64,000 nt of DNA, from NCBI RefSeq assembly GCF_013778305.1, contig NZ_JACEIC010000001.1:248001-312000 (forward strand), read 5' to 3'. The DNA is from Nocardioides agri. Lineage in GTDB: Bacteria > Actinomycetota > Actinomycetes > Propionibacteriales > Nocardioidaceae. This document shows, piece after piece, positions 10,201-20,404 of this stretch (its first letter is position 1; each line of letters opens with the position of its first letter). A program made the translations under genes and the position numbers. The notes beneath the pieces were generated by a model, which was given only the letters and a program-made list of their open reading frames with translations, had not been told where the DNA came from and did not search any database.

Positions 10201-11788
10201 GATCAGCCCGCCGCCGCACCACGACATCTACTCGATCGAGGACCTGGCGCAGCTGATCCACGACCTCAAGAACGCCAACCCGCAGGCCCGCGTCCACGTG
10301 AAGCTGGTCTCCGAGGTCGGCGTCGGCACGGTCGCGGCGGGGGTCTCGAAGGCGCACGCCGACGTGGTCCTGATCTCCGGCCACGACGGCGGCACCGGCG
10401 CGGCGCCGCTGACCTCGCTCAAGCACGCCGGCGGCCCGTGGGAGCTCGGCCTGGCCGAGACCCAGCAGACGCTGCTGCTCAACGGCCTGCGCGACCGGAT
10501 CGTGGTGCAGACCGACGGGCAGCTCAAGACCGGCCGCGACGTCGTCGTCGCGGCGCTGCTCGGCGCCGAGGAGTTCGGCTTCGCGTCGGCGCCGCTGGTG
10601 GTCTCCGGCTGCATCATGATGCGGGTCTGCCACCTCGACACCTGCCCCGTCGGCGTCGCGACCCAGAACCCCGTGCTCCGGGAGCGCTACTCCGGCAAGG
10701 CCGAGTACGTCGTGAACTTCTTCGAGTTCATCGCGGAGGAGGTGCGCGAGCTGCTCGCCGAGCTGGGCTTCCGCAGCCTCGACGAGGCGATCGGCCAGGT
10801 CGGCAGCCTCGACGTGGCCGAGGCGGTCGACCACTGGAAGGCGGCGGGTCTCGACCTCACGCCGATCCTGCACCAGCCGGACCTGACGGCGTTCCCGGAC
10901 CAGACGCTCTACCGCACCAAGTCGCAGGACCACGCGCTGGAGAAGTCGCTCGACCTCACCGAGCTCGTCCCGCTGGCCCGGCCGGCGATCGAGAGCCGCG
11001 AGCCGGTGCGCGCCCAGGTCAAGATCCGCAACGTCAACCGCACCGTCGGCACGATCCTCGGGCACGAGGTCACCAAGAAGTACGGCGGTGAGGGGCTCCC
11101 CGAGGGCACGATCGACCTGACCTTCACCGGGTCGGCCGGCCAGTCGTTCGGCGCGTTCGTGCCGCGGGGCATCACGCTCCGCCTCGAGGGCGACGCCAAC
11201 GACTACGTCGGCAAGGGGCTCTCCGGCGGGCGGATCGTGGTCCGGCCGGACCGCGCCGCGACGTTCCGGGCCAACGAGCAGATCATCGCCGGCAACGTGA
11301 TCGCCTACGGCGCCACCTCGGGTGAGATCTTCATCCGCGGCGGCGTGGGCGAGCGGTTCTGCGTCCGCAACTCCGGCGTCCGCGCCGTGACCGAGGGCGT
11401 GGGCGACCACGGCTGCGAGTACATGACCGGCGGCCGTGTGGTCGTGCTCGGCAAGACCGGCCGCAACTTCGCCGCCGGCATGTCGGGCGGCGTCGCCTGG
11501 GTCCTCGACCTGAAGGAGCAGCGGGTCAACACCGAGCTCGTCGAGCTCGGGCCGGTCGCCGGCGAGGCGGCCGAGGAGCTCCAGGAGCTGGTCCGCACGC
11601 ACCTCGAGGAGACCGGCTCGACGGTCGCCGAGGAGCTGCTCGCCGACTGGGGGGCCGCACTGGCGCGGTTCACCCAGGTCATGCCCACCGACTACCGCAA
11701 GTCGCTCGAGGCGAAGGCCAAGGCGGAAGCCGACGGCCTCGACGAGAACGAGACTGCCCACGCCATGATGGAGGCCCTCCATGGCTGA
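7229..11788 (+). CDS. gltB: Glutamate synthase large subunit GltB
   Basis: Makes two glutamates from glutamine and 2-oxoglutarate, with electrons from GltD. 1519 residues, full length. The type-2 amidotransferase domain begins at Cys23 (DACGVAF), implying removal of a 22-residue propeptide. The central and FMN domains carry the VSEVGVGT and [10 protein letters not shown] segments. The 3Fe-4S ligands are Cys1128, Cys1134 and Cys1139. The C-terminal beta-helix domain follows, with its glycine-rich repeats. GTG at 7229 is chosen for GGGAGA nine bases upstream. The 3' end overlaps gltD by 8 bases. Confidence 0.97.
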   Translation: MPFSHAFPPPQGLYDPRHEHDACGVAFVATLTGVASHDIVKKGITALRNLDHRGAAGAEQNTGDGAGILLQVPDAFLRAVTREAGFELPPQHGYAVGTAFLPADAEQAGKAKARIEEIAAEEGLTVLGWRDVPTDPAELGGMALGVMPSFAQLFVAGAGSRVTGMALERLAFCLRKRAEHEADVYFPSLSSRTLIYKGMLTTDQLDKFFPDLLDERVTSALAVVHSRFSTNTFPSWPLAHPFRFIAHNGEINTVMGNRNWMRAREALLASDVIPGDLERLYPICTPGASDSASFDEVLELLHMGGRSLPHSVLMMIPEAWENHGEMDAKRRAFYKFHSALMEPWDGPACVVFTDGSQIGAVLDRNGLRPSRYWVTDDGLVVLASEVGVLDIDPATVVRKGRLQPGRMFLVDTDEHRIIEDEEVKSELAAEHPYDEWLHAGLIHLDDVPDREHIVHTHASVTRRQQVFGYTEEELRIILTPMANGGAEPLGSMGTDTPIAALSEKPRLLFDYFSQLFAQVTNPPLDAIREELVTSLAGTIGPEANLLEPAPASCRMVQLPFPVISNDDLAKIRHINRDGDMPGFITHVSRGLYPVDGGGAAMAERIDEICQEVSAAIADGARIIVLSDRHSTADQAPIPSLLLTGAVHHHLVREKTRTQVGLLVEAGDVREVHHVALLVGYGAAAVNPYLAMESVEDLAREGYYVAVDGETAVKNLVKALGKGVLKVMSKMGVSTVASYTGAQIFEAVGLSQAVVDKYFTGTTSKLGGVELDAIAEEVARRHASAYPRGGIAPAHRELEIGGEYQWRREGEPHLFDPETVFRLQHSTRTGRYDIFKQYTSRVDEQSERLMTLRGLFRFKDAEGTGRQPVPIDEVEPVSEIVKRFSTGAMSYGSISKEAHETLAIAMNRLGAKSNTGEGGEDPDRLYDPERRSSIKQVASGRFGVTSEYLTNADDIQIKMAQGAKPGEGGQLPGNKVYPWVAKTRHSTPGVGLISPPPHHDIYSIEDLAQLIHDLKNANPQARVHVKLVSEVGVGTVAAGVSKAHADVVLISGHDGGTGAAPLTSLKHAGGPWELGLAETQQTLLLNGLRDRIVVQTDGQLKTGRDVVVAALLGAEEFGFASAPLVVSGCIMMRVCHLDTCPVGVATQNPVLRERYSGKAEYVVNFFEFIAEEVRELLAELGFRSLDEAIGQVGSLDVAEAVDHWKAAGLDLTPILHQPDLTAFPDQTLYRTKSQDHALEKSLDLTELVPLARPAIESREPVRAQVKIRNVNRTVGTILGHEVTKKYGGEGLPEGTIDLTFTGSAGQSFGAFVPRGITLRLEGDANDYVGKGLSGGRIVVRPDRAATFRANEQIIAGNVIAYGATSGEIFIRGGVGERFCVRNSGVRAVTEGVGDHGCEYMTGGRVVVLGKTGRNFAAGMSGGVAWVLDLKEQRVNTELVELGPVAGEAAEELQELVRTHLEETGSTVAEELLADWGAALARFTQVMPTDYRKSLEAKAKAEADGLDENETAHAMMEALHG

Positions 11789-13250
11789 CCCCCGCGGATT
11801 CCTCAAGGACGGTCGCGAGGTCGCGACCCGGCGTCCTGTCGAGGAGCGAGTCAACGACTGGAACGAGGTCTACCCCGGCAGCGCCGGGCGGGCCCTGCTC
11901 CCGATCATCACCACCCAGGCCGGGCGCTGCATGGACTGCGGCATCCCGTTCTGCCACCAGGGCTGCCCGCTGGGCAACATCATCCCCGAGTGGAACGACC
12001 TGGTCTGGCGCGACGACTGGGAGGGCGCTATCGAGCGCCTGCACGCGACCAACAACTTCCCGGAGTTCACCGGTCGCCTCTGCCCGGCCCCGTGCGAGAC
12101 CGCCTGCGTCCTGGGCATCAACCAGGACCCGGTGACGATCAAGAACGTCGAGGTCTCGATCATCGACAAGGCGTGGGAGTCCGGCCTGGTCCGGCCCCAG
12201 CCGCCGGAGTGGCTCTCGGGCCGCACGGTCGCCGTGGTCGGCTCCGGGCCGGCGGGTCTCGCCGCCGCCCAGCAGCTCACCCGCGCCGGCCACACGGTCG
12301 CGGTCTACGAGCGCGCCGACAAGATCGGCGGGCTGCTGCGCTACGGCATCCCCGAGTTCAAGATGGAGAAGAAGCACCTCGACAAGCGTCTGGAGCAGAT
12401 GCGCCGCGAGGGCACCGTCTTCCGCGCCGGCGTCGACGTGGGCGGCGAGCAGCTGACCGCCGACCGGCTCCGGGAGCGGTACGACGCCGTCGTGCTCGCG
12501 ATGGGCGCGACCGAGGCCCGCGACCTGCCGGTGCCGGGTCGCGAGCTCGCGGGCATCCACCAGGCGATGGAGTTCCTGCCGCAGGCCAACCGGGTCGCGC
12601 TGGGCGAGGAGGTGGCCGATCAGATCGTGGCCACCGGCAAGCACGTCGTCATCATCGGCGGCGGCGACACCGGTGCCGACTGCCTCGGCACCTCGACCCG
12701 CCAGGGCGCCGCCTCGATCACGCAGCTCGAGATCCTGCCGGAGCCGCCGGAGTCGCGTCCGGCCGGGCAGCCGTGGCCGACGTACCCGATGATCTTCCGG
12801 GTCTCCTCGGCCCACGAGGAGGCCGGCGACCGCATCTACGGCGTCTCGACCCAGGAGTTCCTCGGCGACGAGCACGGCAACGTGCGGGCGCTGCGGCTGG
12901 TCGACGTCGTCTTCGAGGGCGGCAAGCTCACCGAGGTCGAGGGCACCGAGCGGGAGATCCCGGCCGACCTGGTGCTCTTCGCGATGGGCTTCCTCGGTCC
13001 CGAGAAGCCGGGCCTCGTCGAGCAGCTCGGCGTGGACCTCGACGAGCGCGGCAACGTCAAGCGCGACGCGTCGTACGAGTCCTCGGTGCCGGGCGTGTTC
13101 GTCGCCGGCGACGCCGGCCGCGGCCAGTCGCTGATCGTGTGGGCGATCGCGGAGGGACGGGCCGCCGCCTCGGCGGTCGACCGCTTCCTGACCGGCTCGA
13201 CGACGCTGCCCGCGCCCATCAAGCCGACCGAGCGTCCTCTCGTCGTCTGA
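11781..13250 (+). CDS. gltD: Glutamate synthase small subunit GltD
   Basis: NADPH- and FAD-dependent reductase subunit that feeds electrons to GltB. 489 residues. The N-terminal cysteine cluster domain shows [15 protein letters not shown] (about residues 51-65) and CPAPCETAC (about 99-107) for two 4Fe-4S centres. The FAD-binding VVGSGPAG (about residue 155) and NADPH-binding [11 protein letters not shown] (about 292) Rossmann motifs follow. Start ATG lies inside the end of gltB, so translation is coupled and expression equimolar. Confidence 0.97.
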   Translation: MADPRGFLKDGREVATRRPVEERVNDWNEVYPGSAGRALLPIITTQAGRCMDCGIPFCHQGCPLGNIIPEWNDLVWRDDWEGAIERLHATNNFPEFTGRLCPAPCETACVLGINQDPVTIKNVEVSIIDKAWESGLVRPQPPEWLSGRTVAVVGSGPAGLAAAQQLTRAGHTVAVYERADKIGGLLRYGIPEFKMEKKHLDKRLEQMRREGTVFRAGVDVGGEQLTADRLRERYDAVVLAMGATEARDLPVPGRELAGIHQAMEFLPQANRVALGEEVADQIVATGKHVVIIGGGDTGADCLGTSTRQGAASITQLEILPEPPESRPAGQPWPTYPMIFRVSSAHEEAGDRIYGVSTQEFLGDEHGNVRALRLVDVVFEGGKLTEVEGTEREIPADLVLFAMGFLGPEKPGLVEQLGVDLDERGNVKRDASYESSVPGVFVAGDAGRGQSLIVWAIAEGRAAASAVDRFLTGSTTLPAPIKPTERPLVV

Positions 13251-13305
13251 GCGATTTCACAGCAGATGCACGGGGAGTTTGGTCTTTCCGAGTTAAAAGT
13301 CGGGG

Positions 13306-13311
13306 TAGGGT
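13306..13311 (+). promoter_or_regulatory. -10 box of leaderless pyk transcript
   Basis: TAGGGT ends seven bases before the GTG at 13319. No Shine-Dalgarno sequence fits that start, so initiation is probably leaderless. Confidence 0.55.
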
Positions 13312-13318
13312 GAGGTAC

Positions 13319-14785
13319 GTGCGTAGAGCCAAGATCGTCTGCACCCTGGGTCCCGCGGTGGACTCGCCCCGACGCGTCCGAGAGCTGGTGTATGCCGGCA
13401 TGGACGTCGCCCGGCTGAACATGAGCCACGGAGACCACGAGGACCACGCCGAGCGCTACCGGATGGTCCGTGAGGCCTCCGACGCGAGCGGTCACGGGGT
13501 CGCCATCCTCGCCGACCTGCAGGGCCCCAAGATCCGTCTCGAGACCTTCGCCGACGGCCCGGTCACGCTGCGTCGTGGCCAGGAGTGGGTGATCACCACC
13601 CGCGACGTCGAGGGCGACGACACGATCTGCGGCACGACGTACAAGGGCCTGCCCGGCGACGTGAACATCGGCGACCCGCTGCTCATCGACGACGGCAAGA
13701 TCCGGCTGCGGGTCACCAAGGTCGAGGGCACCGACGTGCACACCGAGGTGCTGGTCGGCGGTCCGGTCAGCAACCACAAGGGCATCAACCTGCCCGGGGT
13801 CGCGGTGTCCGTGCCGGCGCTGTCGGAGAAGGACATCGAGGACCTGCGCTTCGCGCTGCACCTCACCGTCGACTACATCGCGCTGAGCTTCGTGCGTGAC
13901 GGCAAGGACGCGGACGACGTCCGCCGGATCATGGACGAGGAGGGTGTCCACCTCCCGATCATCGCCAAGATCGAGAAGCCGCAGGCCATCGACAACCTCG
14001 ACGACATCATCGCGGCCTTCGACGGCTTCATGGTCGCCCGCGGCGACCTCGGCGTGGAGTGCCCGCTCGAGGACGTGCCGTTCCTGCAGAAGCGGATCGT
14101 CGAGAAGGCCCGCCTCAACGCCAAGCCCGTCATCGTCGCGACCCAGATGCTCGAGTCGATGATCCACAACCCCGCGCCCACCCGCGCCGAGGCCTCCGAC
14201 GTCGCCAACGCCGTGCTCGACGGCGCCGACGCGGTCATGCTCTCCGGCGAGACCAGCGTGGGGGAGTACCCCGTGCACACGGTCGAGACCATGGCCCGCA
14301 TCGTCGAGGCCACCGAGGAGCACGCGCTCCAGGCCGTCGACCGCGTCCGGGTCGCCGAGATCGACTGGGACCCGCACACCAAGAGCGGCGTGATCGCCAA
14401 GGCCGCCGAGGAGGTGGCCGAGCGGGTCGGCGCCAAGTACGTCGTCGCGTTCACCCAGTCCGGCGACTCCGCGAAGCGGATGTCGCGGCTGCGCGGCCCG
14501 ATCCCCATCCTCGCGTTCACGCCCGTCGCGGCCGTGCGCTCCCAGCTCGCCCTGAGCTGGGGCGTCGAGACCTTCCTGACCGCGACGGTGGAGCACACCG
14601 ACGAGATGGTCCGCCAGGTCGACGAGCAGCTGCTCCAGATCGGCCGCGTCAAGGAGGGCGACCTCGTCGTCATCATCGCCGGCGCGCCCCCGGGCATCCC
14701 CGGCTCCACCAACGCGCTGCGCATCCACCGGATGGGCGACGCCATCAACGAGGTGGCTCCGGCGTACAAGCGCGCCGCCCGCTGA
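13319..14785 (+). CDS. pyk: Pyruvate kinase
   Basis: Final ATP-forming step of glycolysis. 488 residues. The protein begins MRRAKIVCTLGPA, the standard N-terminus; ARLNMSHG, the metal/phosphate segment IAKIEKPQA and the signature MVARGDLGVE follow, and the C-terminal allosteric domain ends near VAPAYKRAAR. GTG at 13319 is chosen from the family N-terminus and the TAGGGT box seven bases upstream; GTG at 13310 would add three residues and overlap the -10. Its stop is one base from the CCA end of the convergent tRNA. Confidence 0.96.
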   Translation: MRRAKIVCTLGPAVDSPRRVRELVYAGMDVARLNMSHGDHEDHAERYRMVREASDASGHGVAILADLQGPKIRLETFADGPVTLRRGQEWVITTRDVEGDDTICGTTYKGLPGDVNIGDPLLIDDGKIRLRVTKVEGTDVHTEVLVGGPVSNHKGINLPGVAVSVPALSEKDIEDLRFALHLTVDYIALSFVRDGKDADDVRRIMDEEGVHLPIIAKIEKPQAIDNLDDIIAAFDGFMVARGDLGVECPLEDVPFLQKRIVEKARLNAKPVIVATQMLESMIHNPAPTRAEASDVANAVLDGADAVMLSGETSVGEYPVHTVETMARIVEATEEHALQAVDRVRVAEIDWDPHTKSGVIAKAAEEVAERVGAKYVVAFTQSGDSAKRMSRLRGPIPILAFTPVAAVRSQLALSWGVETFLTATVEHTDEMVRQVDEQLLQIGRVKEGDLVVIIAGAPPGIPGSTNALRIHRMGDAINEVAPAYKRAAR

Positions 14786-14789
14786 GTGG

Positions 14790-14862
14790 TGCCCCGGGTG
14801 GGATTCGAACCCACACTGGACGGTGTTTGAGACCGCTTCCTCTGCCGTTGGGATACCGGGGC
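14790..14862 (-). tRNA. tRNA with anticodon CAA (Leu codon TTG), short variable loop
   Basis: A 73-base cloverleaf is read on the minus strand, followed by an encoded CCA (14787-14789). The acceptor stem is GCCCCGG/CCGGGGC and the T arm GTGGG-TTCGAAT-CCCAC. The anticodon loop is CTCAAAC with anticodon CAA (plus-strand bases 14827-14829). The variable loop is only five bases (CCAGT), whereas bacterial tRNA-Leu normally has a long class II arm. The D stem is three pairs, with U rather than G at position 10 and a C13-A22 mismatch. The fold is otherwise complete; the charging identity is uncertain. Confidence 0.85.
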
Positions 14863-14981
14863 CGACAGCGCCAGAACCTTAGCCGACCCCGCGCCGCCGA
14901 CCCCTCTTGGCTAAAGTCGATCGAGATACTACAGTTTGGCCGAGACGGAGTAGCGCGGGCTCGGACAGCAGGGAGATCGTC

Positions 14982-15161
14982 ATGGGGATCGGTGCGCAGA
15001 TCGACGGCTGGGCCCGCCGCAGCCAGGAGCGGGCGGTGGTCAACGCCCGCGAGGCGTCGACGGCGCTGAGCCGCCGCCGGGTGGAGCGCGAAGAGGTCGA
15101 CCTCTTCCTCCGGGCCCACGCCCCGGCGCCGGCCCCGCTCGGCGTACGACGTCCGGCCTGA
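14982..15161 (+). CDS. 59-residue charged protein, unknown function
   Basis: A short Arg/Glu-rich protein (starts MGIGAQIDGWARR) predicted mostly helical, with a Pro/Ala-rich tail. No domain is recognised. The ATG has GGGAGA six bases upstream and a GATACT -10 candidate at 14925. It sits between the tRNA and the response regulator, transcribed with the latter. The good ribosome site, codon pattern and lack of any competing gene support it as real. Confidence 0.6.
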   Translation: MGIGAQIDGWARRSQERAVVNAREASTALSRRRVEREEVDLFLRAHAPAPAPLGVRRPA

Positions 15162-15194
15162 CGGCCGGTTCCCGTCCGCAGGGGGCGGGCCGGT

Positions 15195-15200
15195 TAGCCT
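15195..15200 (+). promoter_or_regulatory. -10 box of leaderless pdtaR-like transcript
   Basis: TAGCCT ends seven bases before the GTG at 15208; no Shine-Dalgarno sequence is present. Confidence 0.55.
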
Positions 15201-15207
15201 TCTCCCC

Positions 15208-15825
15208 GTGACCGAGCCGACCGCCACCCCGACCTCGACGAGCGCCGCGCGCCGCGTCGTGATCGCCGAGGACGAGGTCCTCATCCGGATGGACCTCGCC
15301 GAGATGTTGGCCGAGGAGGGCTACGAGGTCGTCGGCCAGGCCGGCGACGGGCAGACCGCGATCGACCTCACCGAGCAGCTGCGGCCGGACCTGGTCATCC
15401 TCGACGTCAAGATGCCGGTCCTCGACGGCATCGCCGCGGCCGAGCGCATCGCCCGCGACCGGATCGCCCCGGTCGTCATCCTGACGGCCTTCTCCCAGCG
15501 TGACCTGGTCGAGCGCGCCCGCGACGCCGGCGCGATGGCCTACCTCGTCAAGCCGTTCAGCCAGACCGACCTGGTGCCTGCGATCGAGATGGCGGTGAGC
15601 CGCTTCGCGGAGCTCTCGATGCTCGAGGCCGAGGTCGCCGACCTCACCGAGCGGCTCGAGACGCGCAAGGCCGTCGAGCGCGCCAAGAGCGTGCTGCAGG
15701 AGCAGCTGGGGCTGAGCGAGCCCGACGCGTTCCGCTGGATCCAGAAGACCGCGATGGACCTCCGGCTCTCGATGCGCCAGGTCGCCGACGGCGTCATCGC
15801 CCACGGCCCCGGCATCGCCGGCTGA
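15208..15825 (+). CDS. pdtaR: ANTAR-domain response regulator, PdtaR-like
   Basis: A two-domain response regulator of 205 residues. The receiver domain (about 15-135) has the acidic EDE triad at 21-23, phospho-acceptor Asp66 in VILDVKMPV, and Lys115 in YLVKPF. The C-terminal ANTAR RNA-binding domain (about 145-200) contains RKAVERAKSVL and the conserved MRQVADGV end. PdtaR-type proteins act by binding hairpin pairs in nascent mRNA to prevent termination. No partner kinase gene is in the window; the M. tuberculosis kinase PdtaS is also encoded away from pdtaR. Confidence 0.9.
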   Translation: MTEPTATPTSTSAARRVVIAEDEVLIRMDLAEMLAEEGYEVVGQAGDGQTAIDLTEQLRPDLVILDVKMPVLDGIAAAERIARDRIAPVVILTAFSQRDLVERARDAGAMAYLVKPFSQTDLVPAIEMAVSRFAELSMLEAEVADLTERLETRKAVERAKSVLQEQLGLSEPDAFRWIQKTAMDLRLSMRQVADGVIAHGPGIAG

Positions 15826-15847
15826 GCGCGGAGGTCCCCTCCGGAAC

Positions 15848-15863
15848 GTCACGCGCACGTCAC
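15848..15863 (+). promoter_or_regulatory. GTCAC-n6-GTCAC direct repeat upstream of liv operon
   Basis: Two GTCAC half-sites one helical turn apart (11 bases), 135 bases before livH. The spacing is that of GlnR/MtrA-type OmpR-family boxes. A TAGACT -10 candidate follows at 15935. Confidence 0.35.
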
Positions 15864-15982
15864 GCTTCGGTAAAGGCTCCGCGCGACCCGCGTGGCGTCG
15901 CGGGGTGAGTGGCGCGGACCACATCCTTTGACCCTAGACTGCCCTGCGAACCCGGCCGGGTTCTGGAATTGGGAGGACCGAG

Positions 15983-17308
15983 TTGAAGTCTCGACACGCT
16001 GTCCGCGAACGGGCGGTGGTCAGGGGGGTAGCGGGACTCGTCCTCGCGCTGCTGCTCACACCGCTGATCGCGCTGATTTCCTCGGGAGCGGCCAACGCCG
16101 TGGACACGCTGTGCCTGGCGGAGGCCGACAAGACGGCCTGCATCGCCGGCACGCTGCGCACCGAGGCCGACGTCGTCCCCGACGTGACGCTGACGATCAC
16201 CGGACCCGGTGGCTTCTCCGAGGAGGTCACCACCGGCGAGACCGGCAAGTGGAACGTCCAGGTCACCGAGCCGGGCGCCTACGTCGTCAAGATCGACGAG
16301 GACAGCCTCCCGGACGACGTCGTGACCGACCACCCCGAGGTCACGATCAACGTCGGACGCCTCGGAGCGACCCAGGCGGCCACGCTCGACGTCCGCACCG
16401 GCTCGTACAGCGCTGAGTCGAGCAAGTTCGACGAGCTGGTCCAGAGCACCGTCAACGGCCTGCGGCTCGGCCTCCTGCTGGCGCTGGCGTCCGTCGGTCT
16501 CTCGCTGATCTACGGCACGACCGGCCTCTCGAACTTCGCCCACGCCGAGCAGGTCACGCTGGGCGGCATCCTCGGCTACTACCTGATCAACCGGGGCGGC
16601 CTGAGCCTGATCGTCGGCGGCATCCTCGTGGTCGTGATCTGCGCGTTCACCGGCTGGTTCCAGGACCGGGTGCTGTGGCAGCCGCTGCGTCGGCGCGGAC
16701 TCGGCCTCACCCAGCTCATGATCGTGACGATCGGCCTGTCGCTGGCCCTGCAGTACTGCTACCAGTACTTCGTGGGTGCGCGCACGGTCCGCGTCGTCCA
16801 GGATAACCCCGAGGTCTCCACCTTCGGCCCGATCACCATCACCAACCAGTCGATCGTCGCGATGGCGATCTCGGTGGTCGTGCTCGCCGCGGTCGGCTAC
16901 GCGCTGCTGCGGACCCGGATCGGTCGGGCCACCCGCGCCGTCTCGGACAACCCGGCACTCGCGGCGGCCTCCGGCATCGACACCGACAAGGTGATCCGGC
17001 TCGTGTGGACGGTCGCGATGGCCCTGGCGGGCCTCTCCGGTCTGCTCTACGCCCTGGTCACCAACGGCATCAAGTGGGACACCGGCCTCCAGATCCTGCT
17101 GCTGCTCTTCGCAGCGGTGACGCTCGGCGGCCTCGGCACCGCGTTCGGTGCGTTGCTCGGCGCGCTGATCATCGGCCTCGTCGTCGAGATCTCGCCGGTG
17201 CTGGGGATGCCCGGTGACTTCAAGTACGCCACGGCGCTGCTCATCCTGATCCTGCTCCTGCTCGTGCGGCCCCAGGGTCTGCTCGGCAAGCCGCAGCGGG
17301 TCGGGTAA
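15983..17308 (+). CDS. livH: Branched-chain amino-acid-type ABC permease LivH with N-terminal extracellular domain
   Basis: Membrane permease of a hydrophobic amino-acid/amide ABC importer. 441 residues, about 150 more than a normal LivH. Residues about 12-40 form a signal-like helix ending in an ANA cleavage site. Residues about 41-150 look like a beta-sandwich (CarboxypepD_reg/CnaB-like: VTLTITGPGG, GKWNVQV, GAYVVKI). The LivH permease proper starts near 155 (RLGLLLALASVGLSLIYG). TTG start with GGGAGGA five bases upstream. First gene of livHMGF. Confidence 0.88.
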   Translation: MKSRHAVRERAVVRGVAGLVLALLLTPLIALISSGAANAVDTLCLAEADKTACIAGTLRTEADVVPDVTLTITGPGGFSEEVTTGETGKWNVQVTEPGAYVVKIDEDSLPDDVVTDHPEVTINVGRLGATQAATLDVRTGSYSAESSKFDELVQSTVNGLRLGLLLALASVGLSLIYGTTGLSNFAHAEQVTLGGILGYYLINRGGLSLIVGGILVVVICAFTGWFQDRVLWQPLRRRGLGLTQLMIVTIGLSLALQYCYQYFVGARTVRVVQDNPEVSTFGPITITNQSIVAMAISVVVLAAVGYALLRTRIGRATRAVSDNPALAAASGIDTDKVIRLVWTVAMALAGLSGLLYALVTNGIKWDTGLQILLLLFAAVTLGGLGTAFGALLGALIIGLVVEISPVLGMPGDFKYATALLILILLLLVRPQGLLGKPQRVG

Positions 17309-17325
17309 GGGAGGGACTGACGACC

Positions 17326-18501
17326 ATGGACACCATCCAGCTCATCCTCAACGGCATGATGCGCGAGGCGCTGTCTCCCCAGACCGCAGCCGTCGCGATC
17401 GCCGTCATCGGTCTCAACATCCACTTCGGCTTCACCGGCCTGCTCAACATGGGCCAGTCGGGCTTCATGCTGCTCGGCGCCTACGGGTTCGCGATCTCCA
17501 TCTGGCACGACCTGCCGATGGTGGTGGGCCTGCTCTTCGGCTTCGGCGCCGCGCTGATCTTCGCGCTGATCCTGGGCGCACCGACCCTGAAGCTGCGCGG
17601 TGACTACCTCGCGATCGTGACGATCTCGGCCGCCGAGATCATCAGGTACGTCGGACGCTCAGCGCTCCTGACGGACTTCACCGGCTCCGCGCAGGGCATC
17701 CCCGGCAGCCAGTACCGCTCGTCGTTCACCGGCCTCTCGTTCTTCGGCAGCGGCTCCTTCACGCTGATCCCCTTCAACTACACCGATGTCGCCGACGGCG
17801 CGGCGTGGGTGCGGGTGCTCGGCTGGGCCATCGCGATCGCGATCGTGGTCGTGCTCGTCTTGCGGCTGCGCCGGGGTGGCGCCTTCAACGGCATCGCCCA
17901 GGCAGCGCTGATGGGCCTGCTGCTGGTGGCCGGCGTGTTCCTGCTGTTCTTCCTCTTCCCGGTGCCCAACCAGCGCACCGGCGTCAACGGCTGGTGGGTC
18001 CGCTTCGTGGCCTGGGGCCTGGTGCTGCTGTGCACCTTCGTCGTCTACCTCCTGGTCCGCAGCCCGTGGGGCCGCCTCCTGCGCGGCATCCGCGAGGACG
18101 AGGACGCGATCCGCTCGCTCGGCAAGAACGTCTTCTCGATCAAGATGCAGGCGCTCATCATCGGTGGTCTGTTCGGCGCGCTGGGCGGCATCGTCTACGT
18201 GCTGCCGGCCAGCGTGCAGCCGGACTCCATGGGTCGTTCGCTGACGTTCTTCTGCTACACGGCGCTGCTCATCGGTGGCGCGGCGACGATCTTCGGCCCG
18301 GTCCTGGGTGCGGTGATCTTCTTCGCGGCCCGCATCGGCATCAAGTACACCGCCGCGGCGTACGTGCCTGACAGCATCATGAACAACCAGCAGACCGAGC
18401 AGTTCTCCTACATCGTGGTGGGCGTGGCGCTGATGCTGATCGTGATCTTCCGACCGCAAGGCATCCTGGGCAACAAGAGGGAGCTCCGATTCAATGTCTG
18501 A
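17326..18501 (+). CDS. livM: Branched-chain amino-acid-type ABC permease LivM
   Basis: Second permease subunit, 391 residues and about ten helices. The segment NIHFGFTGLLNMGQSGFMLLG near the N-terminus and the LRGDYLAIVTISAAEI loop are typical of LivM; the cytoplasmic coupling segment RGIREDEDAIRSLGKN contacts the ATPases. A further 60-residue insertion with two extra helices (about 160-235) makes it longer than E. coli LivM's conserved core. Its stop overlaps the livG ATG by 8 bases. Confidence 0.92.
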   Translation: MDTIQLILNGMMREALSPQTAAVAIAVIGLNIHFGFTGLLNMGQSGFMLLGAYGFAISIWHDLPMVVGLLFGFGAALIFALILGAPTLKLRGDYLAIVTISAAEIIRYVGRSALLTDFTGSAQGIPGSQYRSSFTGLSFFGSGSFTLIPFNYTDVADGAAWVRVLGWAIAIAIVVVLVLRLRRGGAFNGIAQAALMGLLLVAGVFLLFFLFPVPNQRTGVNGWWVRFVAWGLVLLCTFVVYLLVRSPWGRLLRGIREDEDAIRSLGKNVFSIKMQALIIGGLFGALGGIVYVLPASVQPDSMGRSLTFFCYTALLIGGAATIFGPVLGAVIFFAARIGIKYTAAAYVPDSIMNNQQTEQFSYIVVGVALMLIVIFRPQGILGNKRELRFNV

Positions 18502-19458
18502 CCAGACCGTTGCCTCGCGCAACCTCGCCGACCCGGTGGCCCGGCGCGAGCTCGTCTCGGGCTTCGATGCCTCCCCGGGGGGCAGCAAGCCGGACTCGAT
18601 CCTGCTCGTCGACAAGATCACCCGCCAGTTCGGCGGCATGACCGCCGTCGACGTCGAGCACCTCGAGGTCCAGCGCGGTCTGATCACCGCGCTGATCGGC
18701 CCCAACGGTGCCGGCAAGACCACGTTCTTCAACCTGATCACCGGGTTCGACCGGCCGACATCCGCCGGCAAGGGTGCGCACTGGGCCTTCGACGGGCGCA
18801 CGCTCGACAAGACCTCGGCGTCCAGCGTCGCGCAGGCCGGCATGGTTCGCACGTTCCAGCTCACCAAGGCGCTGAGCGCCATGACGGTGATCGAGAACAT
18901 GATGCTCGGCGCGCAGAACCAGGCCGGCGAGAACCTCTTCAAGTCGATGTTCCGCGGCTCGTGGCGCAAGCAGGAGCAGGAGATCGAGGCGAAGGCCGAC
19001 GAGCTGCTCGCCCGCTTCAAGCTCTACGAGAAGAAGGACGACTACGCCGGCAGCCTGTCCGGCGGCCAGCGCAAGCTGCTCGAGATGGCACGCGCGCTGA
19101 TGAGCGACCCGAAGATGATCATGCTCGACGAGCCGATGGCGGGAGTGAACCCGGCGCTGACGCAGTCGCTGCTGGGTCACATCCAGGGCCTCCGCGACGA
19201 GGGCATGACCGTGCTCTTCGTCGAGCACGACATGCACGTCGTCCGCCACATCTCCGACTGGGTCGCGGTGATGGCCGAGGGCCGTCTCGTGGCCGAAGGC
19301 CCCGCGGACACCGTGATGTCGAACCCGGCCGTGATCGACGCCTACCTGGGCGCCCACCACGACACCGACCTCGGCGACGACGCCCTCCTCAGTGACGAGG
19401 CGTTCGAGCAGATCGAGGGAGAGGTCGAGGCGGAGCGCGAGGCCGAGGAGGAGCAGCA

Positions 19459-19462
<4 letters not shown>
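18494..19462 (+). CDS. livG: ABC transporter ATPase LivG
   Basis: ATPase of the importer, 322 residues. Walker A GPNGAGKTT near residue 72, signature LSGGQRKLLEMARAL, Walker B MIMLDEPMAGV, and the switch His in VEHDMHVV. The first 35 residues and a C-terminal acidic tail of about 35 residues (rich in Glu/Asp) extend beyond the standard 255-residue LivG. Overlaps livM by 8 bases and livF by GTGA. Confidence 0.95.
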
Positions 19463-20256
<794 letters not shown>

Positions 20257-20281
20257 CACCCGCAGCGACGACGTACGTCGG

Positions 20282-20313
20282 ACGGCCCGCTCCCCGGTCG
20301 GGGAGCGGGCCGT
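20282..20313 (+). terminator. Intrinsic terminator after livF
   Basis: Perfect 14-bp stem (20282-20295 with 20300-20313) around the loop GGTC, followed by TCTG. Being symmetrical, it may serve both convergent genes. Confidence 0.75.
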
Positions 20314-20348
20314 TCTGCGTGTGCAGGGAACATGTACTGGGAACGACA

Positions 20349-20378
20349 AGGGGCCCCGGACCGAAGTCCGGGGCCCCT
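20349..20378 (-). terminator. Intrinsic terminator after livK
   Basis: Perfect 13-bp stem (20349-20361 with 20366-20378) with a CGAA loop, 26 bases past the livK stop. The tail on the minus strand reads TTGTCG; it probably acts bidirectionally. Confidence 0.7.
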
Positions 20379-20404
20379 CGCAGAACTCAGAGGTGATCGT
20401 CAGA

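Noticed and set aside
7112..11854. A 1580-codon open frame on the minus strand opposite gltB
   Set aside because: It mirrors the gltB codon phase in G+C-rich DNA, has repetitive Arg/Gly/Val/Asp composition and no recognisable domain; gltB itself is certain.
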